Shown: positions 11,900 to 23,229 of the stretch, in pieces | Numbering within the stretch: position 1 is the stretch's first letter | Layout of the letters: every line of letters begins with the position of its first letter | Source: Tipula vernalis | Taxonomy: Eukaryota > Arthropoda > Insecta > Diptera > Tipulidae | Length of the DNA: 64,000 bases | Assembly (NCBI GenBank): GCA_958295665.1 | Contig: OY282558.1 | Location: forward strand, 112,520,838 to 112,584,837 | Reading direction: 5' to 3' | Translations under genes and position numbers: made by a program | The notes under the pieces: model-generated | What the model was told of the DNA's origin: nothing | The model's database searches: none | Seen by the model: the letters and a program-made list of their open reading frames with translations, nothing else

Positions 11900-12934
11900 T
11901 TTAGTTTTCCAATAAATCAACTCGCTGAGGCCATAAAATACTACCACCTCTCTGTAAAATGGCATTTATGTCTGAATTGTCACTGTTTTGAAGTTGTGAT
12001 CGACCTAAGCATTTATATATGTTTATAGCGTATTTGTTCCATAAAAATAAACCACAGGCTGTACATCATTTTTCTATAATGTAGCAGAAGAAATCTATAT
12101 TTTCACAACTTCCTGCGATAAGGGCCTCCTATAGCTGCCTTGTTAGTTTTTCGTTGCGATGCCTGCGCAGTAATCTAGTTGAGTCGGGATATAATACAAT
12201 TAGAATAATTCCCAATTGTATATATACCCCGTCGATGAAATATATTGTTGGAAATTTAATGAGATAGTTAAAAGATCCGGATAAAATAATTTTGACTATA
12301 TCTAGAACTATGCTTACAGAGAACGAAAACGTTACCGATAAATTTAAGTTTTTTGAACGTTTCGTGGCTTAAACGTTTCCTTGTTTTATTGCACAGCATA
12401 AAATTCGTTTCGTGTTCATTGAAAATTCTACATGGATCACTGAAAATTAAAAACTGTATCATCCAAATATATTAGCAGTTGTTAGGCAGATAAGACTGGA
12501 TCCGCCGTTCTAAATGATAAAGTGACATACCGCATTAAGAATGATTTAAAACAACCTTAATAATCGAGATCATTCATTTGGTAAAGAGAGTTTGCAAAGA
12601 ACTTGGTTCGGTCTCAACTATTTTCTTTTACGAAATATTTTACAGCATGCACAGAAAAAAAAGATTGCTATTATTAAACAAAACTTGCTATATTTAATAA
12701 TTTTTACCCCTTGATTTTCAGCTAATCAAGCCCCTTGATTAAATGGAAAAATGGGTTGAATAATATAATATATTTTCGTTTTTCTTCTTTTAAGAAACTC
12801 ATTTTAAATTCAATGGAAGATACCATTTCTTAAATCTAGAATTATTTTGCTAAATTTATCATTTATTTTTAAATGGTTATTAATTATGCCAAGAATGTGG
12901 CTCTTGCTTAAGCGAAGTACAATTTCGATTAAAT

Positions 12935-13253
12935 TTAATACGTCCTCATCTAAAATAAAATTTTAATTTTACTGGAATTAAGAAATAATTTGCTTTTTAC
13001 AAGAATTTTCTATTAAATTTACATCGGAATACTTGCTTTATTTGAGAAAGGGTAAGATTAATTCGATATCATTCTTGCTTGAATATAGAATATGGGTTAT
13101 CTATATTCAAGCAAAAATGATATTAAATTAATCTTGCCCTCTCTCAAATAAAACAAGTATTTTGATTTAAATTTAATAGGAATCCTTATCAAAAGCAAAT
13201 TATTTCTTAATTCAAGTAAAATAAAAATTAGATTTTAGATGAAGGTGTATTAA
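12935..13253. repeat. 319-bp imperfect palindrome
   Basis: Two arms of about 155 bp meet near 13094. The left arm reads through AATTAAGAAATAATTTGCTT and the right arm carries its reverse complement in the same order, with roughly four of five bases matching along the arm. A third, partial arm follows at about 13250-13390. It lies inside the decayed DNA transposon. Confidence 0.75.
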
Positions 13254-13333
13254 ATTAATCTTACACTTTCTCAAATAAAGCAAATATTCCGATTTAAATT
13301 GAATAGCAAATTATTATCAAAAGCAAACTTTTT

Positions 13334-13359
13334 CTTAATTCAATTATAATTGAATTAAG
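13334..13359. repeat. 26-bp perfect palindrome
   Basis: The 26 bases are identical to their own reverse complement and centre on TTATAA. The flanks ATCAAAAGC (left) and GCTTTTGAT (right) extend the hairpin imperfectly. It is part of the third arm of the neighbouring palindrome. Confidence 0.8.
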
Positions 13360-13794
13360 AAATATCATAATTAGCTTTTGATAAATATTTTCAATTATTG
13401 CATAGAAATTGGGATGTGAACTAAGACGCTTTAAATTTTACCAACATTTTTAACTGCAGCTTGATATGTCAAATATGTACTAAGAAAATATTTATTTTTG
13501 GGAAAAGAGTATTTTGTAGTATGAGAATTATGTAGTAATAAAAATGCATAATATAATTTTTAAAACAGTATATTTCGTTTTTAATTCAAATTCAATTTAT
13601 ATAAAATATTAATTAATATAAAATCAATAGACATAACTATAATATTAATAATAATAAAATATTTGGTAATATAATGTTATAATAATATAAATATAAAATT
13701 AATCTAATTATAATAATAATTATAGTAATATTGTATTATAGTAATAAAGCCGCAATTATAATAAAGTTTTTTTTAAATGAGCGCTGGTTGTTTA

Positions 13795-14175
13795 CACTTT
13801 GTGCCATCCAGTAAATATCACTTTAAATACGTCTTTTGTCAGATGGTTTAGTATAGTTTCAAGTAGCGTATTTGTAAAATTACTATTACTAGACATTTTT
13901 TTAACAAAAGCCAACACTGTGTCTTTTACTTTTTTTAAAATTGCTCTATGTTAATATTATTTTCTTGTAAAACCTTTTTGAAATTATTAAGGTTGTGCAC
14001 CTCAGTAAGCTCACAATTATTTTTGGATTCAGACATCAATGGTATTGTCGAATTTGTCGGAAAGGTATTATTTCCATTCTCGTGGTTCTTGATTAAATGT
14101 CGCTTAAATGATGATATATTTTTAAACACTGATGGACAACTAGATTGACATTTATATTCATCAGAAGTCTTTATA
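13795..14175 (-). pseudogene. C2H2 zinc-finger transposon gene remnant
   Basis: Reading leftward, the frame gives YKCQSSCPSVFKN followed by SSFKRHLIKNH, a C2H2 finger with C-X4-C and H-X4-H. About 45 residues later a stop occurs, then the frame continues with KVKDTVLAFVKKM and NTLLETIL. The same order, finger then a helix-rich stretch, is seen in the second gene of the 38.07-44.05-kb transposon (FKKHIARHF, then IARFYKKLAF). I infer that this is a fragment of a related transposase gene on the minus strand. It is too short to act. Confidence 0.5.
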
Positions 14176-14406
14176 AAATGCGTATATTTTAAATGTCATA
14201 CATAAATATTGGTTGTTTGAAATGATTGAAAACATGAAACAATTCAACATGATTACAATGTTGCTGAATTGTGTATTACGCTTTCCAAATATTGAATTTG
14301 TTAGTTATTTTTATAACAGGCTTTAATTTTGAAGTAGTCTAAAAATAGAGAGAGAAAATATGTTAATTAGATAATAGGAACTCAATGTATATATATACTC
14401 GTATAT

Positions 14407-14409
<3 letters not shown>

Positions 14410-14489
<80 letters not shown>
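14410..14489. repeat. (TA)n microsatellite
   Basis: About 80 bases of uninterrupted alternating A and T, flanked by GTATATACAC on the left and ATAATATATC on the right. Apparent Tyr-Ile reading frames across it are not genes. Confidence 0.97.
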
Positions 14490-14495
<6 letters not shown>

Positions 14496-14904
14496 CATGT
14501 ACAATGTTAGTTTAGTAAAGACATAAAGGCAATAATACTTATAATATATTGGCATTATAATAAAGACTATAAATAATTTCAAAATTCACCAAATTGAAAA
14601 TCTAAAATGAATTTATTAAAACTAATACAGAAATTTGATTACCGTTAGCAATAATCCCGAATAAAAGCTGTAAGGTGGCGCATTAAGTTAAAAAAAGTTA
14701 AAAAATGATGTTTTCTTGCTGGTTATTCTTCTACCAGGCTTTCAAATGTAGTGGTTAAATTTAGTAAGTTTGATATTTTTGTAGTCTGGAAATAGGGAGA
14801 GAATTAATGTTAATTAATTAGATTAATTAGGAGCTTAAAATATAGTTTGACTTAGGAAGCATAGAGAAATATAATATAAAATATTAAGTTATTTAAGTAC
14901 ACTA

Positions 14905-15527
14905 CTTCAAACACTCCCCTATTTTACTTTTTTAAGTAAGATTAGGGGAATTTTTCACTTAAATTTTTCCATTTTTGAAAAAGCAAAAATTTTGAGTCTG
15001 GTTACAAAATTTGAAAACCAATATCGATCTGAAAATTTATAATAATTATGTTTAAGTAATGAATAAATTTCAAAAGATGTCAGCTGTTAATCATCTCGTT
15101 TGCTTTTAATGTATTTTTTGATGAATCTTTAAATTATTTAAGGCGTCCTTTTGCAGTGTTGTTCCATTTTATTTCAACGGTGTCCAACGGAGACTGAAAG
15201 GGAGAGACTTCAGCTCTTCAAACACTCCCTTAAATTTAATTTTCTTAGGTAAGAGTAAGGGAAGCTTTTTTACTAAAATTTTTTCATTTTTTAAATAGGA
15301 AAAAATTTGAGCCCGGATACAAAATTTGGAAGTCAATATCGATCTGAAAATATGTAATAATTGTAATTATTGTAATAAATAAATTTCGTTTTAGTTTTAA
15401 ATGACTTACTAATCTACTGCCATTCGCTGATTTCAAAAGAGGTCACCTATTAATTATCTCGTTTGCCTTTAACGGATTTGATGAATCTTTAAATTCTTTG
15501 AGGCGCCCTTTTGCAGTGTTTTTCAGT
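14905..15527. repeat. Direct duplication of a ~260-320-bp unit
   Basis: Unit 1 (about 14905-15165) and unit 2 (about 15207-15527) share in order CTTCAAACACTCCC, an AGGGGAA/AAGGGAAG segment, CAATATCGATCTGAAAAT, TCTCGTTTGC and TTTTGCAGTGTT. Unit 2 has about 55 extra bases in the middle. No gene is present. Confidence 0.75.
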
Positions 15528-17362
15528 GTTAGCTAAATGTTAATATATTAAAAAGTGTTATGCTTTTAGTGTTACTAGTTTATTACCAAATTTTTGCAAT
15601 TTTAAGTACAAATTTATGTTATTCAAAATGACGAAGCTGTTCCAAATTAATCAAATATAAAACATCACACTTTAACCTATGTATTGAAATAATTAAATAT
15701 TTATATTTGATTCATTACAATTTTAACAAATAAAACTATAAATTAAATAGACACTGGATGCGTCCGAAATGCAAAGCTGCATGCGACGTAGTTCTTGCGT
15801 GCATTTTTAATACGTATTGTTTGAATGGTCCGAATTTAAATATTTTTATGATTTTAATGAAACGTAATTTATCACAAAAATTCGTATTCTACAAAATGTG
15901 CATTTAAAATCGCATTTCGGAAACCCCCACTATTTCCACTTATACACAACAAAAAAATTACGCACTACTAAACAAAAAGAAGGACACAAACATAATTGAT
16001 GTTGCAGATTTACGTTAAAAATAATCCGGTTGGATAAAAAAACAGAAACGCCGAGAATTCTAAAGAGATTTTAGACACACAATTTATTACACAATTAATA
16101 CTTACTTAAATGTATTCTCAATATATTCTCACTTTCTCCACAATAAGAAACTTTAAAAATGTATTAAAACACAAAAATCAAACTAACACTTAGGACGTTC
16201 TCAACTCAACAGAACAAGAAGGTCTGAAATTATAAATATTTTCGGTTTTAAAACCGTTTTAAAATATTGATGCGCATGCGTAAGTTTAGCAAGACCTGCT
16301 TATTAAAAGCATTACGTTATAGAACTAAGCGAGTGTGTGTTTATTGCAAAAAATTGTTGCTGTAATTTAGAAATATTGCTAAATTAATAAATAATTTTAA
16401 ATAGAGCTTGCTAAATATTAGCAATTGTATTTAAAATATGTTATTAGTTAAGAAAGTTTTGCTAGAATTTACTAGGCCCTTCTCGTTTATTAAAATATGT
16501 TTTTATATTTTATTATGTTTTCTTTTAATTTAACTAAGCAATGCTTATTTGAAGCAACTTAAAGACATATAGTATGGTATGTACATACATATCACAGCAA
16601 GCGGCTGCGGCGTGCCTTGAATATAAACGATAGTTTGAGCCTAAATATAAGGATTTTTTTACAAAACCAATTTTATAATTTTACTAGAAAAATTTTCATT
16701 TTAAAAAATTGACATTTTCTTTTAATAGAAATTTTTCTAATGAACTATGAAATATCTGATTAAACTTATGACAATTACTGATAAGCTCAACCTTGCATTT
16801 TTATTTATTACATTTATGCAATTATTATAGTAGTCATACAGTGAAATGGAAGAACGCGAGCAACAAAGGATGAAATTTTGGATAAACAACATACGTTAAA
16901 TTGTCTAAAACCGGCTAGTGCTACCACCAGCATGTTAATCAAGTAGGTTTATACTAGAATGACAGATTTTTGGATATAACGAATTAACAAATCTAAGACA
17001 GCTGCAGATTAAATTCAATAGTTTTAGCGGTTTCTGAGTTCATCAATATCAAATATCTGTCTTTTAAAGTCGAACGAAAATAAAGTTAAAAAAATTATCA
17101 TAACCGTCTAAATGAAATAAGTGGCTAATTTTATTTAATTATTCATTGCTGAAATTTCTATTTCCGTTTACCGCACATAATCGATATGTCGTAAAACACG
17201 TATAATCGTTATGCCGTAATTTCACATTAAGTATATGTAACATTGAACCGCGAGCCACATAACCAGAAAAAACTTAAATTAAGAGGAATCACAGTACAGT
17301 AGTTGTAGTACCATACACAAACTAACAGATGAAAAAAAAAAAAAATTCAATTTGGCTAAATT

Positions 17363-17459
17363 TGGTCTCTCTTTTCAAGGATAACTTTGTATACCATGAA
17401 GCAATAAAGTAATCATCAAAAATGCAATGGTGTACATTTTTATTCTTGAAAAGTGAGAC
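17363..17459. repeat. Hairpin with ~31-bp arms
   Basis: GTCTCTCTTTTCAAGGATAA near 17366 is mirrored by the reverse complement of GTCTCACTTTTCAAGAATAA ending near 17459. The loop is about 30 bases. This could be a small MITE. No gene. Confidence 0.5.
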
Positions 17460-18221
17460 GTGAACACTATCGAACATCGAAAATAGTGATCGTTTACAAT
17501 CATGTTTACAAAAAGAAATTTTACATCACAAAATTTCGACTAGGTACACAGATTTATGATTCAAACTTATATATAATTTTTAACAATGTTGAGGTAATTA
17601 GCTTATAGTCTAAGTCGAGGAAAGGAAGGGAAGTTGAAGTGGTGCTTAAAAATTGCAAAAAATTGATTCTTACAAAATTAAGTTCAAATTTTTAAAAAAA
17701 AAATGTATTATTTGGTCCATATATTTCGATTGGTCAGTCATCATCAGTGGACTGCTAAAAAACTACAAATTAACGTACCTTAATATGGAAAGCTGCAATA
17801 GCGTTAAATGATACATTTAGGAAAATAATTATAGATTTAAGAATTGATATTTTCTATTGAATGAAACACCAAAATGTAATACCCTATTCGATCCAACACT
17901 CCATTTAATAAAGGGGCTTGATTAGCTGAAAATCAAAGCGTATAAACTAGTAAATATGGGATTTGTTTTATAGAATAGATAACGAAATCTATTTCTTTCT
18001 GTATGCATGAATATGCACAAATTTTGCATGTAACTGAATAATTATGTTGAATTTAAGTTTTGCTTCATTATTTAAAAAAAAAGTCTAAAACAAATACAAG
18101 TTATATTTTTAATACCATATTAAAAATAGTGATCTGATTTAAGCAAAATCTTTCTGGTTAGAAATACAAAACGCATGCTAATTTTAACCACTATTTTGTT
18201 TAATATTGTACTGCCAATTAA

Positions 18222-18381
18222 GTCGCTTTCTTGTATTAAGCAAGGTTAATTTAATGATAATCAATTATTACATTTCTTAATTTAAATTGTAAACTTGATT
18301 AAACCGCTTTCTTGTATTAAGTCAGGTTTTGTTAATGATAATCAATTATTACATTTCTTAGTTTAAATATTAAATTCTTGA
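18222..18381. repeat. Tandem duplication, 80-bp unit
   Basis: CGCTTTCTTGTATTAAG starts at 18224 and again at 18304, and both are followed by AATGATAATCAATTATTACA. Two copies in direct orientation, period 80. Confidence 0.8.
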
Positions 18382-19175
18382 TTCTATAATTATTTTAGAT
18401 TCTTATTTTAAGATAAATATAGTTAAATCAAATATTTTTAGTTTATATTGAGCAAAAACTAATTTATTTTTAAATTTTATAAATTTCTTGAATTAAAAAA
18501 TGGGATTTTCTATTCTAAGTAAGTTCATTTCTTTCTGTGTGTAGCAAAACTTCCTTTCGCGAAATTGGAAAATTTCGCTGCCAATATTTGGGGCATTTTG
18601 CCGACCTTAGCTCCATCGAGAACTCGTCATTTCCAGCTGACCCTTATCGCATTTATTTTGTTTTGTTCGCGCTATTTGTAACATTACTGAACATCAAAGG
18701 CTGCGTTTTAGTATTGGCACGTGCCTAATCTTGTATTCAACTATTGGCATCCCATGCCAAAAATTAGAGTTTGAGTTTTTGTGATACAAATTATGTGCAC
18801 CCGCTTTATTTGGGTTTGCGCACATTTTATTTCAAATATTTATTCTAAAAATACTAATTTAATGCTAAATTTTTCAAACAATCAATTATCAAATTAAAAA
18901 CACATAATTTAAATAATAAAAACAACACTTACCAGCCCGACATTTCTTATCAAAATCAACTATATTTAATAAAATAAAAATTACTTCAAAGGACATCCTT
19001 ACAACTCGAGATTTTTAACACAACTGATTTAAAATAAATGAACAAGAACTATGAAAACGAATTTATGGTATAAATGTTCACAATACGAACAAATGTTCGG
19101 TACAAATAACGGTGGTTACGTATATACAAATAAATCAAAGCAACAATAAACAATATTCAATAAAAATTTGAAAGA
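18382..19175. other. Non-coding stretch before Harbinger remnant
   Basis: Starts AT-rich. Near 18526-18540 there is a second ATTTCTTTCTGTGTG terminus-like motif resembling the end of the 12.65-18.0-kb element. A less AT-rich patch at 18545-18730 has a 63-codon open frame without recognisable features. No gene is supported. Confidence 0.4.
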
Positions 19176-19801
19176 ACTGGAATGCATGAAGAAGAGGAAT
19201 TAATTTATAAAATTTTACCCAAGAAAAAAAAAACAGAAAGAATTACGGGATATATTGTAGCTGTCGTCAATATGACGATATTCAATTCCAACAGAACTTC
19301 AGATTGAAAAGAGTAGCATTTGACCGTTTTTTGCAATTAATTACTCAAAACATGAGTCTGGAGGTAGGCCACAAACAGATATCAAATATCAGCTTCTCGC
19401 GATAATTTGGCTATTAGCAACACCAGATTCATGCAGGTATTTGTTCATACATATTTTTGTTTTATCATCTTTTACTTTGTCGAGGAGCATGCGTTATCCA
19501 AATGTATCGTAAGGATAATAAATCAATTAAATTCCATAATGAGATAAAGCTTACCCATTACTAAATTACACCATTCATGAATGGTGGTCGCATGTCTCCG
19601 AGGGAAATACAGTTCAAGTGGTTGAACGTAGCTTCGCCCTGCTTTTTTGGAAGATTTCGCAGGTTAATGGACATGCACAACACAGACTGGGTGCCTGCAA
19701 CAATTACAGCATGTTGCGTGTTTCACAATATGTGTCTTGATAACGATCAAGACAGCGTAACTATAAAAATTTTTATTGGAATTCCTTATTCTTTTTTTTA
19801 G
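19176..19801 (+). pseudogene. PIF/Harbinger transposase remnant (HARBI1-like)
   Basis: The N-terminal part reads FQQNFRLKRVAFDRFLQLI, then, after a frame change, RPQTDIKYQLLAIIWLLAT (19350-19425), matching the start of HARBI1-type nucleases. The C-terminal part (19620-19770) reads FGRFRRLMDM and ITACCVFHNMCLDND, matching the family C-terminus (AC-C-LHN pattern). The catalytic middle with its DDE residues is missing, replaced by about 130 bases of unrelated sequence. The protein cut and inserted DNA at 3-bp targets in its intact form; this copy cannot. Terminal repeats were not found. A Penelope-like element begins right after it. Confidence 0.75.
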
Positions 19802-19831
19802 ATTAGTAGATGTTAAATTGATAATAATTGT

Positions 19832-21162
19832 AAAAATTCGTACGAATTAGTAGATTTCGTAAAACAACAAAATATTCCAAATCACTATGTATTAATAAGC
19901 TTGAACGTAGTTTCCTTGTTCACCAATATTAAGATTGATTTGGCTGTAGAAACAATTTCAGATAGGTGGTCAATGATAGAACCACGTACCAGAATACCCA
20001 AAATAAAATTTCTAGATATTCTAGAATTTTGTTACAAATCAGGATATTTCAGCCTGTTTAACAACTACTTTAAACAAATAAATGGCGTTGCAATGGGTTC
20101 GCCTCTATCTCCAGTAGTGGCTGACGCCGTAATGGAAGTGCTTTTTGACACCGTCTTGAGCTCAATTGTTTTTAATATTTTATTTGTTAAAAAATACGTC
20201 GATGATTTATTGTTGTGTGTACCTGATGATAAAATTGGTTGTATACTTTCAAAATTTAATTGTAATCGTTTTTAAATTTACTTTAGAAAATATGGAAGCG
20301 TATAATAAATTATAATAAATTACCTTTTTTGGACACAATATTAGTTCGGAAGAATAATGGTCAAATTGATACTATTTGGTACGCGAAAAATTTATCGTCC
20401 GGTTGAATTCTTAATTATAATAATTTTCACTCATTAAGTCAACGAATTAATACGGCGTTTGGTTTCGTCTACAGAGTTAAAAAATTAACCACAGATGTCA
20501 CAGTTGATACCAATCAAATTATAAGGGATTATCTGATCAATAATAAATACCCGAAATATTTGATCAACAAATTAATCAATCAGTTTGATCAAACTAACAG
20601 TGGACAAACAGTTAGTACGGTCGGTACCAATAACAATGTTCATCCAAATTTAATATATAAATCAATTTATTACATTAAAAATCTCAGTGATTTCCAGCAC
20701 ATTGCGCAAATTCAATATAAATTGTAAAATTACATTTTCAGCGGCTAACTCCATTCGTAACATCTTTAGCCAAATCAAAGATATCACACCTAAATTAAAT
20801 CGTTCGAATATTGTATATTTAATTCCATGTAACCATTGCCAATTGAAATACATCGGTACCACGAAACAATTATTAAAAAATCGAATTTCACAACATAAAT
20901 CGGACGTCAAACCACCTATAAGAAATTCTCTAGCTACTACATTATGCCAGCATTCCTCTGATACTGGACACACATTTAAATTTGATGAGGTAAAAATTTT
21001 GGACAGTGAAAAATTGTATAAAAATCGTTTATATTTGGAAATGGCTCACATTATTGGTAATTATGAAATTGTTGTCAACAAAAAGAGTGATACTGACGAT
21101 CTGAACCTATATGGACAGCATATCCAAATGGGAATATGCCTGTTGGCAAAATCAATTTAACA
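19832..21162 (+). pseudogene. Penelope-like element: RT and GIY-YIG endonuclease
   Basis: The reverse-transcriptase part (about 19845-20275) shows SLNVVSLFTNI, GVAMGSPLSPVVA and the catalytic KYVDDLLL. A frame break near 20275 is followed by LPFLDTILVRKN and a region with one stop, typical of the part between RT and endonuclease. From 20687 a 157-codon frame carries a GIY-YIG nuclease: VYLIPCNHC, KYIGTTKQLLKNRISQHK, a CQH...H zinc-binding set and LYLEMAHII with the likely catalytic glutamate. Penelope-like elements use both domains to reverse-transcribe at cut targets. The N-terminus is lost, so this copy is 5'-truncated. No terminal repeats are seen. Confidence 0.85.
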
Positions 21163-21571
21163 AATATCCATTTCGCCTAATGCTACTTATCAAAATATCA
21201 TATTTTGCAAACAATCTTTTATCAAAAAGTTTGTTTCATAAAACCCCATTTATACTAACTGGACACTTTGCGAACGTACTATACGTACTTTTTTAGAGTA
21301 TGGCACAGTCAGCTTATCAGTTCAATGATAAACACTGTGATTTTAACCAGTGGATTTTTTTTTTATTTATTTATTTGATATTTAGTATTTAAAGGAAAAC
21401 CACACATGGAAACAAAGTAATCTTTGAAATGAATATTATAAATGGTAAATTTTATAGGTTGTCACAATTCTTGTATTATTCTGCAATAAGTATTTTTGCA
21501 AAGGTAAGTCTAGCAGTATTCTGTTATAATTTTATAGTGAGAAAATAATGTAGGAAATTTTATAATACAGT

Positions 21572-22990
21572 ATGATTGCTGAAAACGATGCAAATGAAGC
21601 GGGCTCAACTGATGTTGCAGATGTGACCCAGAAAGAAAAGATGTGCGAACTATTTAAATATAGCAAAGGAAAAGATAAGCTAAATCTGGAAGGATTTTCT
21701 TTTAATTTAAGCAATAAATTAAAAGACACCTTTTACTGGGCTTGCGATCTTAGATTAGTGGAGCCATACAAGTGCCTTGGTAGGTGTATTACTACTCTTG
21801 AGGAATCAGGAAAGCAAGGTTAAAAAAAAAAACAAATAAACATAACCATGAACCCAAGGCTATCAAAAGTTCTCTTTGTACTGTACCGTACGAATTAAAA
21901 ACCGATGCTTCTAACAATTTACATAAAATATGTTGTCGAATTGTGCAAGATGCAGTATCAAATGCTGATGCTATGGTGGCGCGAAATTTACCATCAACTG
22001 CTTCCATGCAAAAAATGGTAATTAGAGCAAAAAGTAAATCCAGAAGTCATATTACCGAGCCAGATAATTTATTTTTCGAATTAAATTCAATATATAAAGG
22101 GCAAGTGAATGAACACTTTGTGGTTAAAGATTGTATATTCGATAATCATCGAATTATTATGATACCGACATTACAATTCATTAAAATATTGAATCGAGGA
22201 CACTACTGGATGATTGATGGTACATTTCAAGTAGTGCCATCAATTTTTAAACAATTGTACACAATTCGCTCAAACATAAGTAATGACTCAAAAGCATTCC
22301 CACTGGTGTTTGCCTTATGTTCAGGAAAAAGTCAAGAAATTTATGAAAAATTGTTCCAGATGCTGTATGATTATGCAGCAGAAGTAAATATAAGACTACA
22401 TCCATCAATTTCAATTACAGATTTTGAGAAAGCTGCAATAAATAGCGTTAAAAGTTTTTTTCCTGACATTGTGTGCAAAGGTTAGAAAACTACAAAAGTT
22501 TGGACTACAGTCAAAATACGACCGAAATTACGACCGAGTTTTGTCTCTGAGTTTTTTGCCGCCCGATGATATTCCCGAATATTTTGAAGGGTTGTTTGAA
22601 AAACTAGATGAGGACGGGAAGAAACTTGCTACTTGGTTTAAAGAAGTTTATATATGCGGAAAATCCAATCGTCCAGCACTATTTCCGCCAAATTTTTGGA
22701 GCTGCTTTGAACTTGATTTGAAAAACATTCCACGTACCCAAAACTATGCGGAATCGTGACACGATAAAATCCACAAACTGATTGATGCTGAACACATTGG
22801 GTCTACAGACTGATAGAAGAGTTGCAGCAAAGAAATTTCTTTCGTAAAGGCTGAAATTGAAAATTTTCAAATTGGCTATTATAAAGAAAAAAAATATTTC
22901 CAAAAGGATTTACGAATTAAAAGAATTTTACAAAAAAAAGATACATTTGCAAAACATGAACTATTGTTTGCTATAGCAGAAAATTTAAAT
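21572..22990 (+). pseudogene. MULE transposase remnant (FLYWCH plus DDE domain)
   Basis: The first frame (21572-21823) ends in a FLYWCH-type zinc finger: FYWACD, then KCLGRC, with the closing HNH about 30 bases past a stop. The next frame (21943-22485) holds the core: YWMIDGTFQVVP with the first catalytic aspartate, QLYTI, then ITDFEKAAINSVKSFFP with the second. A frameshift near 22475 removes the usual C-X-H segment, and 22480-22760 continues with RKLQKFGLQ and a helix-rich tail. Later fragments reach about 22990. The intact protein would bind the element ends and catalyse cut-and-paste. The FLYWCH combination is known from animal MULE (Phantom-type) families; that subfamily name is recalled. 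Confidence 0.8.
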
Positions 22991-23053
22991 TTAAAATAAT
23001 TTAATGTATTATTAGTAGTTATTGTTATTAGTTAAAAGTTATTTATTCAAATT

Positions 23054-23229
23054 ACAGTTCACAAATAGATTCTTGGCAAATGGAGCTTTAACAAAAAAAT
23101 ATTTGGTAGATATGAATTGATGCGCTTAGATTAATTTTTGGGCAAAAATTAATCTAAGCGGATCAATTCATATCTACCAAATATGTTTTTGTTAAAGCTC
23201 CATTTGCCAAGAATCTATTTGTGAACTGT
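23054..23229. repeat. 176-bp near-perfect palindrome
   Basis: Two 87-bp arms, 23054-23140 and 23143-23229, separated by two bases. Comparing left arm with reverse-complemented right arm I count two mismatches. The arms start ACAGTTCACAAATAG and end GATTAATTTTTG at the centre. It lies in the 3' subterminal part of the MULE. Confidence 0.95.

Larger units (their letters stand above)
12651..18002. mobile_element. Decayed 5.35-kb DNA transposon with TIRs
   Basis: The left end, ACAGAAAAAAAAGATTG, and the right end (reverse complement ACAGAAAGAAATAGATT) start diverged inverted repeats of about 125 bp. Inside them GCTTGATTAGCTGAAAATCA near 17907 matches the reverse complement near 12717-12736. Both outer ends are flanked by ATGC (12647-12650 and 18003-18006), a 4-bp target duplication. 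The interior holds palindromes, a direct duplication, a (TA)n tract and a minus-strand C2H2 gene fragment related to the gene in the 38.07-44.05-kb element. The remaining stretches (15.5-18.0 kb in particular) hold no recognisable gene. A CMC-type superfamily is possible but is an inference. Confidence 0.6.

Noticed and set aside
14382..14582. 66-codon minus-strand frame with Tyr-Ile repeats
   Set aside because: Same reason: it crosses the (TA)n tract at 14410-14489.
18537..18728. 63-codon open frame in a less AT-rich patch
   Set aside because: No family motif, no neighbour context and no splice or start signal.
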